Source: Prevotella sp. UBA2809
Lineage (GTDB): Bacteria > Bacteroidota > Bacteroidia > Bacteroidales > Bacteroidaceae
DNA: 64,000 nt
Assembly (NCBI GenBank): GCA_002351725.1
Contig: DEHD01000017.1
Span: 1 to 64,000, forward strand
Direction: 5' to 3'
Shown here: positions 25,439 to 33,380 of the stretch, piece after piece
Layout: each line of letters begins with the position of its first letter
How positions within the stretch are numbered: the first letter of the stretch is position 1
Notes under the pieces: model-generated
What the model saw: only the letters and a program-made list of their open reading frames with translations
What the model was told of the DNA's origin: nothing
The model's database searches: none
Translations under genes and position numbers: made by a program

Positions 25439-25796
25439 CAATGAAGAGCATGTGAATGAGATATTCCATGACTTGCAGAACAAGTATATCGCCAAGAACA
25501 TACCTGTCTATATCGGCGAGTACGGTTGTGTGATGCATAAGTCAGATTGCTCTAATCTGTTCCGCAACTACTATCTCGAGTACGTATGTCGTGCGGCCTA
25601 TACCTATCACATGCCGCTCTGTATCTGGGATAACAATCAGACTGGTGGCGGCAACGAGCATCATGGCTACTTTAACCACAACGACGGCTCATACCTTAAC
25701 GGAATGGAGTCGCTGGTAAAGACGATGATTAAAGCGGCGACAGTTGATGACGCCAGCTACACATTGGAGATGATATATAACAACGCTCCGAAATAA
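25439..25796 (+). pseudogene. GH5 endoglucanase/mannanase remnant, 3' end only
   Basis: About 119 codons of the C-terminal end of a GH5 protein. It reads NEEHVNEIFHDLQNKYI, then NIPVYIGEYGC, where the Glu is the GH5 nucleophile, then PLCIWDNNQTGGGNEHHGY, typical of the last barrel strands, and ends at a proper stop. The N-terminal two thirds, including the acid/base Glu, are absent. It begins exactly at the break with the GH9 remnant, so two 5'-truncated genes meet head to head. A GTG at 25452 is in frame but no promoter precedes it. A strong terminator follows at 25797-25837. Confidence 0.82.
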
Positions 25797-25837
25797 AAGA
25801 AAGAATGCCGATCCTCAATAGATCGGCATTCTTTCTT
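25797..25837. terminator. Bidirectional terminator between GH5 remnant and GH2
   Basis: A perfect 17-bp stem: 25797-25813 pairs with 25821-25837 around the 7-base loop CTCAATA. It starts right after the GH5 remnant stop and overlaps the end of the convergent GH2 gene. Confidence 0.85.
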
Positions 25838-28280
25838 AAAAGGTATCAATACGGAGGTTCCCCGTTTTTAGTTTTTCTGAGGTGCAGCTGAGTGTGATGG
25901 TCGATGGAGCGTGACCACTCTGGATGATGAACTGCGCCAGACCGTTAAAGGCTGGGATGCTGAACGCGCGGCATCGCTGACTCTTGGGGTGGTCTTCGCC
26001 GTTATACGACGGATCGCCATTACCGGCCCCAAGTATGCGGGCATCGCCATCGAGATGCATAGTAAGCATCTGACAGGCATCGGGCACTACGCGCCCCTTT
26101 TGATCCTGAATCTCTACAGCTACAATTGTTACGTCGCGACCGTCGGCTGTCATGGCACTGCGGTCGGCTTTCAGCACAATCTTGTAGGCAGGCTTAGTGG
26201 TCTCAATGGTTTCGGTGAGGATACGCTTACCTTTTTTGTAGCCTGTTGCTACCACCTTGCCTGGCTGATAAACGGCCTTCCACTTCAGGTGACCATTCTT
26301 AGGCATGGGCTGACGGCCCAGTCTCTTGCCGTTTACAGTGAGTTCCACCTCGTCGCAGTTACTATAGGCCCACAGCTCTATCTCTTCGCCTTCATGACCC
26401 TTCAGGTTCCAGTGGGGGAAGATGTGGAGCGTGGGTTCATCGGTCCACCACGATTTAAGATACCACGCCTCGTCTTTCCAGAATCCGCAGTAGTCGAGAA
26501 TGCCAAATTCAGAGTCGGTTGCAGGATAACTGAGTGGATTAGGTTCGCCTCGATAGTCGAAACCGGTCCAGTAGAACAGACCTGCTGCCCAAGGTCGTTC
26601 AGCATAGAATTTCCAACCGCGCTCAATCACGTTCTCTATGTGATGGTGGGTGGTGTCGCGGTTCATGCTTACCATACGGCCAGGCTGTTGAGGTGAGTTG
26701 AAATAAACGCCGCGTGTGCCGCAGCCGGTGGTTTCTTCTGTTCCCACAATCTTCCACGAAGGGTTAGCTTTCTTGCGGTTGTCTACATCATTCTGCACAA
26801 TGTAGTTGAATCCTACCACGTCGAGTCCCTTTATCATTTCTGTACCTCCAGCATTGGCGATGGTAGAAGGGCGTGTGGGGTCGAGTAGACGGGTGTATTC
26901 ACGCATGGCAGCTGCTATACGTGTGCCTTGGATGGTGTTCTCTATACCCCATTCTTCGTTACCATCACTCCAAAGGATGATGCTGGGATGATTACGGTCG
27001 CGCTTAATCATGTTTGCCAAGAGGCGCTGATGCTCGGTGTTGATACCGGTTAGGCGGTTCTCGTCGATGACGAGTATGCCCTCGCGATCGCAGATGTCGA
27101 GTAGAGCAGGTGTCATGGGGTTATGCGACGCACGGTAGGCATTGCAGCCTAACTGCTTGAGTTGCTTGATGCGCCATGCCTGTAGAGCATCGGGAATGGC
27201 TGCTCCCACGCCGGCATGATCCTGATGCATGTTTACACCCTTCAGCTTCAGGGGGTGCCCGTTGAGCAAGAAACCTCTGTCGGCATCGAAGGCAATATCT
27301 CGGATACCAGTGGTTGTCTCATACACATCAGTCACATGGCCATCCACCTTAACGGTTGTCTCTACCTTGTATAGATACGGATCGGTGGTACTCCACAGAT
27401 GTGGCGCCTGCAGCGATAGAGTCTGTTTGCAGTCGCTGGTCTCTTTTGGTCTTAAAGTGATGGTGGCTATGGTGGTCTTGCCTACCTCATGTCCCTCAGC
27501 ATCCAAGAGTCGCTGCTCTACCTCGCAGGTCGTTGCTTTCAGCGAGTGGTTGTTTACCTCGGTATCGATGTGGATGGTGGCTGAGGTATAGGGTTGTTTG
27601 ATGTCGGCATAGACAAATGTGCCGAAGGGTGCCACGCTGACGGCGGAAGTCTTGGTAAGCCAGGCATCGCGATAGATACCTGCACCCTCGTAGAACCAAC
27701 CCTCTTCGAGGGTAGCATCGGCACGCACACAAATCAGGTTCTGACCACCGTAATTAACATACTCAGTTACATCGTATATCTGGGTGGCATAGCCGCTGGG
27801 CTCTGTGCCCATATAAAAGCCGTTGAACCACACACGTGCATTGCGGAAAATGCCATCGAACCTCAGGGAGATATGCTTGCCCTCATCATTGGCAGGGATG
27901 ATGATAACCTTACGATACCAGCCAACACTGGTCTCAGGATATTTATACCCCACGGTCTTATAGCCATGCGAGTGACTGGCTTCAGGGGCATAGGATAGAG
28001 TAGTAGCCCAGTCGTGGGGAATGCTTACCTCTTGCCAGTCTGCATCATTGAACTTCATGGCGTAAGGCCCCTCGTTGTGTATTGAGTTGGCTTTGGTGAG
28101 GTAGTTAAAATACTCGGTACCACATCCGAAATCCTTTTTCGGGTCGGCGGCATTTCCGAAGGCAAATTTCCATCCCTGATCCAGTCGGATGGTCTCACGT
28201 ACACTTGTCTGAGCCGTGATGCCCAGTGTCAGCATCACCAGCATGCTGCATGCAAGGGCTAATCTCTTAAGATTCTTCAT
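25836..28280 (-). CDS. Glycoside hydrolase family 2 (beta-galactosidase/beta-mannosidase type)
   Basis: An 814-residue secreted GH2 enzyme with a signal peptide (LACSMLVMLTLGITAQ). Order: sugar-binding jelly roll with RLDQGWKFAFGNA and SIPHDWATTL, Ig-like domain, TIM barrel with LKGVNMHQDHAGVG and the acid/base block ILWSDGNEEWG, then C-terminal Ig-like domains (IELWAYSNCDEVELTVNG, and a segment with ADGRDVTIVAVEIQD). This architecture is common for Bacteroidetes beta-galactosidases. In a mannan locus it could remove terminal beta-linked galactose or mannose; the activity is inferred. It is the last gene after two GH26 genes, 18 bp downstream of the nearer one. Confidence 0.9.
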   Translation of the reverse strand: MKNLKRLALACSMLVMLTLGITAQTSVRETIRLDQGWKFAFGNAADPKKDFGCGTEYFNYLTKANSIHNEGPYAMKFNDADWQEVSIPHDWATTLSYAPEASHSHGYKTVGYKYPETSVGWYRKVIIIPANDEGKHISLRFDGIFRNARVWFNGFYMGTEPSGYATQIYDVTEYVNYGGQNLICVRADATLEEGWFYEGAGIYRDAWLTKTSAVSVAPFGTFVYADIKQPYTSATIHIDTEVNNHSLKATTCEVEQRLLDAEGHEVGKTTIATITLRPKETSDCKQTLSLQAPHLWSTTDPYLYKVETTVKVDGHVTDVYETTTGIRDIAFDADRGFLLNGHPLKLKGVNMHQDHAGVGAAIPDALQAWRIKQLKQLGCNAYRASHNPMTPALLDICDREGILVIDENRLTGINTEHQRLLANMIKRDRNHPSIILWSDGNEEWGIENTIQGTRIAAAMREYTRLLDPTRPSTIANAGGTEMIKGLDVVGFNYIVQNDVDNRKKANPSWKIVGTEETTGCGTRGVYFNSPQQPGRMVSMNRDTTHHHIENVIERGWKFYAERPWAAGLFYWTGFDYRGEPNPLSYPATDSEFGILDYCGFWKDEAWYLKSWWTDEPTLHIFPHWNLKGHEGEEIELWAYSNCDEVELTVNGKRLGRQPMPKNGHLKWKAVYQPGKVVATGYKKGKRILTETIETTKPAYKIVLKADRSAMTADGRDVTIVAVEIQDQKGRVVPDACQMLTMHLDGDARILGAGNGDPSYNGEDHPKSQRCRAFSIPAFNGLAQFIIQSGHAPSTITLSCTSEKLKTGNLRIDTF

Positions 28281-28298
28281 TTTTTTCTTAGCTTTATT

Positions 28299-29441
28299 TT
28301 AGTATTTTACATCATCTCTTGATAACACGTAATCGCTATTGAATGCATCTTTCCACCAACTGATGGATGCATTGCTATGTGACTGTTCGTTGAAGGCTGC
28401 TGACTGCGGGTCGGACGTACGACCATAGTCGTACCAAGGCATGAAGAAAAGCCACTTAGCACCGGCGTTCCATTGGCTCGATATGGTTGCCACATTGCCA
28501 CATTCGGTAAGGGCAGCCAGCTTCTCGGGTTTCTGAGTCTGCAGGAACTTGAAGTCGAGCGTATAGCAATCGCTTGCACTTGACTGGTTGTACACGTCCA
28601 TACCTACAATATCCACGTACTCATCGCCGGGATACCAGTCGAACCCTTTGCTATAGGGCTCCTGCCAGGCTGCTGCAGGTGTGAATGCCCAGATAAGATT
28701 GTTAATACCAGCTTCGGCAAAGCGCTTATACATCACCTTCCAGAGCTGTTGGCATGCAGCAGCATCCATACCCCACCAGAACCAGCGGCCGCCTGCTTCG
28801 TGCAATGGGCGCCAAATGACTGGAATTCCTTTGTCCTTTAGCGTTTTGAGATATGATCCTACCAGGTCTATATCCTTAATCATACGTTTGTATTCTAAGG
28901 AACTCTCATCGAAAATTTTACGTACGTCAAATTTCGTTTTGTCGGTCTCATTACCATAGTAGAACGACCAGTCGCTGCCGTTGTTTGCAGGTACATTCCA
29001 ATGCCACATAATGGCTACTATTCCTCCTGCCTGATGCCACTCCTCAACCACTTCTAGATTAGAATAGTCAATCCATCCGCCAGGCTGAGAGAATGGCAGA
29101 TGGATAAAGTCGAAACAGTTGATGGCAGGCCATTTTCCTGTATGCTTGTAAACCCATTGTGCCTCATTGGTATTCCAGTTCACGTTGGTGCAAGCCCCAG
29201 AGAGTATCTTTTCTCCATAAATGCTCTTGAGGTAGTCAAGCAGTTTCACAGCTTCTGGCGAACGCTCATTGGTGGCTTCTGAAGGATCCTCTTCTGGCTT
29301 TTGGGGAGCTTCTGGTTCTACGGGTGAAACTGGTACTTCTGGTTTTTCTGGTTCTTTTTCTATCTTATCTTCGGTCTTTGAACACGATATGCCTGCCAGC
29401 ACAAGCATGATAGCAAGTAGGAATTTAAGTTTCATATTCAT
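28299..29441 (-). CDS. GH26 endo-beta-mannanase, lipoprotein
   Basis: A 380-residue lipid-anchored mannanase (lipobox LAGISC near residue 20) followed by a Pro/Glu-rich linker that should hold the domain off the outer membrane. The GH26 barrel has AIMWHWNVP, the acid/base VIWRPLHEAGGRWFWWG, and the nucleophile LAALTECGN. Such surface GH26 enzymes make oligosaccharides for SusCD import. It lies 7 bp after the other GH26 gene and 18 bp before GH2. The two GH26 proteins are clearly related but diverged, so an old duplication or separate acquisition. Confidence 0.92.
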   Translation of the reverse strand: MNMKLKFLLAIMLVLAGISCSKTEDKIEKEPEKPEVPVSPVEPEAPQKPEEDPSEATNERSPEAVKLLDYLKSIYGEKILSGACTNVNWNTNEAQWVYKHTGKWPAINCFDFIHLPFSQPGGWIDYSNLEVVEEWHQAGGIVAIMWHWNVPANNGSDWSFYYGNETDKTKFDVRKIFDESSLEYKRMIKDIDLVGSYLKTLKDKGIPVIWRPLHEAGGRWFWWGMDAAACQQLWKVMYKRFAEAGINNLIWAFTPAAAWQEPYSKGFDWYPGDEYVDIVGMDVYNQSSASDCYTLDFKFLQTQKPEKLAALTECGNVATISSQWNAGAKWLFFMPWYDYGRTSDPQSAAFNEQSHSNASISWWKDAFNSDYVLSRDDVKY

Positions 29442-29448
29442 CGTTTTC

Positions 29449-30483
29449 TTATTTAATTGTTATCTCATCCCTTGTAAGAATAGTATCTGAATTCAGGAAA
29501 GTCTTCCAAAACTCAGGGGTGTTATTACTTCCAAATACAAAAGGTATGGTCCACGGAGCTGCATAGAGCCACATCGCCTCTTCTGCAACCATCTCCTTGG
29601 CTCCTGGCATGCAGTCGCACTCGGCCAACGCCAGCATCTTGTTGGGATAATTTTTCTTCAGTATATTAAATTGTTCCTTGTAGGCACTATGATTGTTGTT
29701 GGCACGATATTGGTCACGTGCCACAATATCTACATACGCATCACCAGGGTACCAATTGTCATCGTCGAGTTCCGATGTCCATACATAAATGAGATTGTGT
29801 ACACCATGATCCATGAGGTACTTCTGCATATACAGGTAGAGCTGTTTGAAAGCTTCGGCACCATCATTGCCCCACCAGAACCAGGCGGTACCGCCACGGT
29901 TACTGTTGCCTGCAGCTTCGTGTAGAGGACGCCAGATGATGGGGATGCCCTGACTCTGGTAATGCAGTAATAGCTTGGTAATGGCTTCTAAGTCACGGTG
30001 TATCTGCTTATTCTCGGGAGTGCCTTCCTGTAGTGCCTTTTGGGGTGAGAAAGTAGTGCCTTTCTTTTGTGGTCCTGCGGCCGATGGCAGATAGAAAGAG
30101 TAACCTTGCTGCAGATCAAAACCGGGATCTACGGGTACACTCCAATGCCAAATAAAACCTACGAGCCCGCCCGATTTATGCCATTGTAGGGCTGTATCGG
30201 CCATATAGTCGATATGATCCATACGGAAGTGCTGGAAGTCAAAGATGTTAAGTGCAGGATATTTTCCTGCAGTATTGTAAATTTCCTGAGCGTCGGTTGT
30301 ATTGTAATCCCATCGGGCTTGGCATCCAGAAATGACTTTCTTACCCCATACGTCTTTACGCAAGTAGTCGTAAAGCTGCAAGGCTTCTTTTGTCGCTTTC
30401 TTATCAATGGGGTTAGGTGCAACCTGCGCAAAACCACAGGTAAACAGCGATAGGAATAAGGTAGCTACGAATGCTCTTTTCAT
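29449..30483 (-). CDS. GH26 endo-beta-mannanase, soluble
   Basis: A 344-residue GH26 enzyme with an ordinary signal peptide (FVATLFLSLFTCGFAQ) and no clear lipobox cysteine at the cleavage site, so probably periplasmic or secreted. Motifs are IWHWSVPVDPG, the acid/base IIWRPLHEAAGNSNRGG before AWFWWG, and the nucleophile region LALAECDCMPG. Together with the lipoprotein GH26 this suggests an outside/inside division of labour. A -7 box at 30505-30512 and a terminator-like hairpin at 30560-30591 suggest that GH26-GH26-GH2 can be transcribed separately from the SusCD genes. Confidence 0.92.
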   Translation of the reverse strand: MKRAFVATLFLSLFTCGFAQVAPNPIDKKATKEALQLYDYLRKDVWGKKVISGCQARWDYNTTDAQEIYNTAGKYPALNIFDFQHFRMDHIDYMADTALQWHKSGGLVGFIWHWSVPVDPGFDLQQGYSFYLPSAAGPQKKGTTFSPQKALQEGTPENKQIHRDLEAITKLLLHYQSQGIPIIWRPLHEAAGNSNRGGTAWFWWGNDGAEAFKQLYLYMQKYLMDHGVHNLIYVWTSELDDDNWYPGDAYVDIVARDQYRANNNHSAYKEQFNILKKNYPNKMLALAECDCMPGAKEMVAEEAMWLYAAPWTIPFVFGSNNTPEFWKTFLNSDTILTRDEITIK

Positions 30484-30504
30484 ATTGTTGAATTTATTTT
30501 GCTA

Positions 30505-30512
30505 CAAAGTTA
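30505..30512 (-). promoter_or_regulatory. Promoter -7 box of GH26-GH26-GH2
   Basis: TAACTTTG on the minus strand, 21 bases before the GH26 ATG, fits TAnnTTTG. Confidence 0.6.
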
Positions 30513-30559
30513 ATAAAAAAAAGATATAATTGACATATATGTGCGTATTATTTTTAAAA

Positions 30560-30591
30560 AGAGGGTGCTACCAATACAGGGCGCACCCTCT
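30560..30591 (-). terminator. Hairpin terminator after the glycan-binding lipoprotein
   Basis: AGAGGGTGC (30560-30568) pairs with GCACCCTCT (30583-30591). Read on the minus strand it is followed by TTTTTAAAAATAAT, fitting termination or attenuation between the SusCD part and the GH part. Confidence 0.65.
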
Positions 30592-30649
30592 TCCACGAAA
30601 TACTAACTAATAAACCAATTATACATTTATGAACTTTAAAGTATGATGA

Positions 30650-31642
30650 TTATATTGATATGAGTACCACCTTAGTGGCTGTATAGTTGCAACCACTGAT
30701 AATCAGACCAGCCTCCTGCAGTAGTGGCAGTGTCACCTCGTCGATGGTCATCTCGTAATAGCCACGTTCAAAATCTTCGCTTGTTAGGTTAATGACACCA
30801 AGTTCATCGGTAAGGCCACCCCAGGTAGAGCCGTGCTTGAATGAACCTTGCTGCCAACCTTCGGTCTGATCCTTGATATACACTCTGATGATATCGCCTA
30901 TCTTTGCTTCGGCAAAGGCGTCGGCATAGATGGTATTGATATAACCGCTCCATCCGCCCATTTCTACGTCGCCGCCGTTATAAAGGTCGATTTCCTTTTC
31001 TACCCATTTTCCGCCTGGCTGTACACCTTTCTCTATACTCAGGCTACCAAGTTTCTGCACATCACCATTCTCAAAGTAGCTCTTTATAGCTATATTGTCG
31101 CCAACGGGTGTCTTCCCAGGAAGTGTAAGTGTGATGTTGGTATTTGACTTGCGCTTAAAGTCAAATGCGTCTATCTTTATAGCCTTCTCGCCTTCGCCAA
31201 TCTCTACCGACTTGATCAACAGAAAGTCGTTTCCCTCAATCTGTAAGTCTTCGTAGGTTTTGACAACGTCAGCGGGGTTGAAATATCTTAAGGCTGTGTG
31301 AGCCTTACGGATGGTTTGGCGACTCTTTATGATATCCCCATCAGTTACTATGGTCAGAACGTCTTCTGTTTCAGCAATGTTGGCGGGTACAGTTGCTATA
31401 ATCCTGTTATCATCTATAACTTTAACCGTTTGAGCAGAAAAGCCTCCAGGGAACAGTACGTCGGTAGTATGTGATAGCCCATTACCTGTTATCTCCACTT
31501 CGGTTCCACTCATAACGATGGTGGGATAAAATGCTGCTACCGACAGGTCTGCTGCACTCTCGTTGTCTTCGTCTGAGCACGATGTCAGTACTATTGCCAT
31601 TGTCAGCATGATTGCCCAGACTGCATTTATTATTTTATTCAT
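30650..31642 (-). CDS. IPT/TIG-domain surface glycan-binding lipoprotein
   Basis: A 330-residue lipoprotein (lipobox IVLTSC near residue 22). Residues about 35-115 form an IPT/TIG Ig-like domain (FYPTIVMSGTEVEITGNGL). The rest is beta-rich with aromatic and Gly-rich stretches (GGWSGYINTIYADAF, KHGSTWGGLTDELG), as in surface glycan-binding proteins encoded after SusD. It would capture mannan at the cell surface; binding is inferred from position and fold. It lies 19 bp after the broken SusD gene and ends the SusCD part of the locus. Confidence 0.82.
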   Translation of the reverse strand: MNKIINAVWAIMLTMAIVLTSCSDEDNESAADLSVAAFYPTIVMSGTEVEITGNGLSHTTDVLFPGGFSAQTVKVIDDNRIIATVPANIAETEDVLTIVTDGDIIKSRQTIRKAHTALRYFNPADVVKTYEDLQIEGNDFLLIKSVEIGEGEKAIKIDAFDFKRKSNTNITLTLPGKTPVGDNIAIKSYFENGDVQKLGSLSIEKGVQPGGKWVEKEIDLYNGGDVEMGGWSGYINTIYADAFAEAKIGDIIRVYIKDQTEGWQQGSFKHGSTWGGLTDELGVINLTSEDFERGYYEMTIDEVTLPLLQEAGLIISGCNYTATKVVLISI

Positions 31643-31661
31643 GTTATTCCGTGTTTAATAT

Positions 31662-33366
31662 TTATTGATTACTCCATCCTGGGTTTTGGGCCAGATTCTC
31701 ATTCTTATTCAGTTCTGTGAAAGGGATGGGGAAGAAGTAGAACTTATCGTTCCATCCTCGGTTCAATGTCGAACGGGTCATGATCACATCACCATTGATG
31801 TCTTTGTTCAGACGTATCACACTGATCTGTTTCTGACTGTCGCCTTGTTTCCAGCGGCGGATGTCCCAAAAGCGATGGTCTTCGAAGGCAAGTTCGACCA
31901 TTCGTTCGCGCTCATAGCGGGTTTTCCAGTCAGTATTATCGGTCCAATGTGGCATCTGCACATCTTCGCGGTCAAGAATCTTGTTCACTGCATCGTTGGC
32001 ACTCATTGTGAATTCGCCCTTGACATTGGCATCGCCATAATAGTTGAACATGGCCTCTGCATAGTTCAGATAGAACTCGCCAAGTCGCATCAGAATCCAG
32101 GCATGCTGTGTCTCGGTAGCGTCGTTGGTAGATATGTTCACGTTGGGGTCGCAGTATTTTTTCAGATAATAACCCGTCTGTGTGGCGTTGGTTAGAGGTG
32201 AAGCATTCAGACCACCCTCAAAGATCTCGATAGGATTGACATTGTAGTTGGGCCAGATATCGCCATTTTTCACAATGGTCATAGCAAAACGGGGATCCAG
32301 ACCCTCATAAATAAGGGTTGACGGTGTTTAGATTGATAGTCTGGCCTGCATGGCGGCTGCCAAAGGTCTCGCGACTATCCTGATATTCATAGGCATCAAC
32401 CAATGTCTGTGTGGGGCACATGCCCGACTGCCCGTTCTCTACACCTACGGGATAGTTGTATTTCTCCCAACTGCTGAGAGCACCTTGCTTCTCTGCAAAG
32501 ATCACCTCAGTGCCGTCGCCATTGTCGGGGCCCCATATATCAGCATATCGTCCTAACTTGATACCCCAGCCATCAGCTCTAACCAGTAGATCGTGATTGG
32601 CGCGGGCTGCATCGAGCCACCACTGCTTGTTGTTGTTTGTATTGAATAGTGGCGATGCTTTGTATAGCAGGGTGCGTGCTTTAAGAGCCAGACACATAGG
32701 TTTGGTAGCACGCCCTATATCGGTGTTCAGCTCTGTGACGTAAGTAATCGGCAGAAATTCTGCAATACGATTCATTTCGGCTACAATCCAGTCCATAATC
32801 TCGATGGCTGGTGTACGCTTTAGCTGATTGGCCTCATCATTGGTGAGCGATTTCAAAGTGAATGGTACGTCGCCGTAGGTACGAACCAGTTCGAAATAGA
32901 ACCAGGCACGCAGAAACCGGGCTTCGTATTCAAACAGCTCAAACTTGTTCTTCATGGCCTGGAAATCGTTATTGTATTCGTAAGCCGAAAGGTCAATCTT
33001 ATCAAGCTTTTCCAGGAAGTTATTTGCTTCGGCAATGGCCTTGTAGCTATTCTCCCATGTATATGAGAACGGATTGATGGGGCTCCAGCCGCCATTGTAG
33101 AACTTGCGAACATTTGAATTGGATAAGGCACAGTCGGCCTCGTCGCAGGCAGTTGCGAATGTTGCACCGCTACCACCTTCGAAATTCTTGTCAATGCCAT
33201 TGGGAATACGTGCATAAAGACTTGTTACCAATCTTTGAATGCCATAATTAGGACTCTGGTATACCCATTCCTCGTTGTTCGTGGTTACCTCGCTGTAATC
33301 GAGGTCGACGCAACTGGTTAGCGATGCTGTTGCCAGTGCTGATATAATGATATTCTTAATTTTCAT
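31662..33366 (-). pseudogene. SusD-family glycan-binding lipoprotein, frameshifted
   Basis: Two frames together make one SusD-like protein of about 567 residues. The N-terminal part (32305-33366) has a lipobox (ASLTSC) and SusD helices and stops at TVNPYL. The C-terminal part (from about 32306 down to 31662) continues EGLDPRFAMTIVKNGDIWPN and ends with PFTELNKNENLAQNPGWSNQ, the usual SusD ending. The break is a tandem ATAA duplication at 32307-32314; removing four bases restores NPYEGLDPRF, a typical SusD stretch. It may be a real loss, a reversible change or an assembly error. It pairs with the short SusC at 33381-36188. Confidence 0.9.
32307..32314. repeat. ATAA tandem duplication causing the SusD frameshift
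   Basis: The plus strand reads CATAAATAAGGG. Two adjacent ATAA units occur where one would keep the SusD frame open. Confidence 0.85.
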
Positions 33367-33380
33367 ATCTGTTCTGATGT

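Noticed and set aside
24680..25501. A 273-codon open frame reading as one protein
   Set aside because: Its first 21 or so codons are the antisense of the GH5 remnant; only 24680-25438 is GH9-related, so it is a chimera across a junction, not a gene with a start.
25911..26696. 261-codon frame on the plus strand
   Set aside because: Antisense shadow of the GH2 gene, which has clear family motifs.
32307..32314. Phase-variable tract in SusD
   Set aside because: Only two ATAA units; slippage at such a short repeat is rare, so I report a frameshift and not a phase switch.
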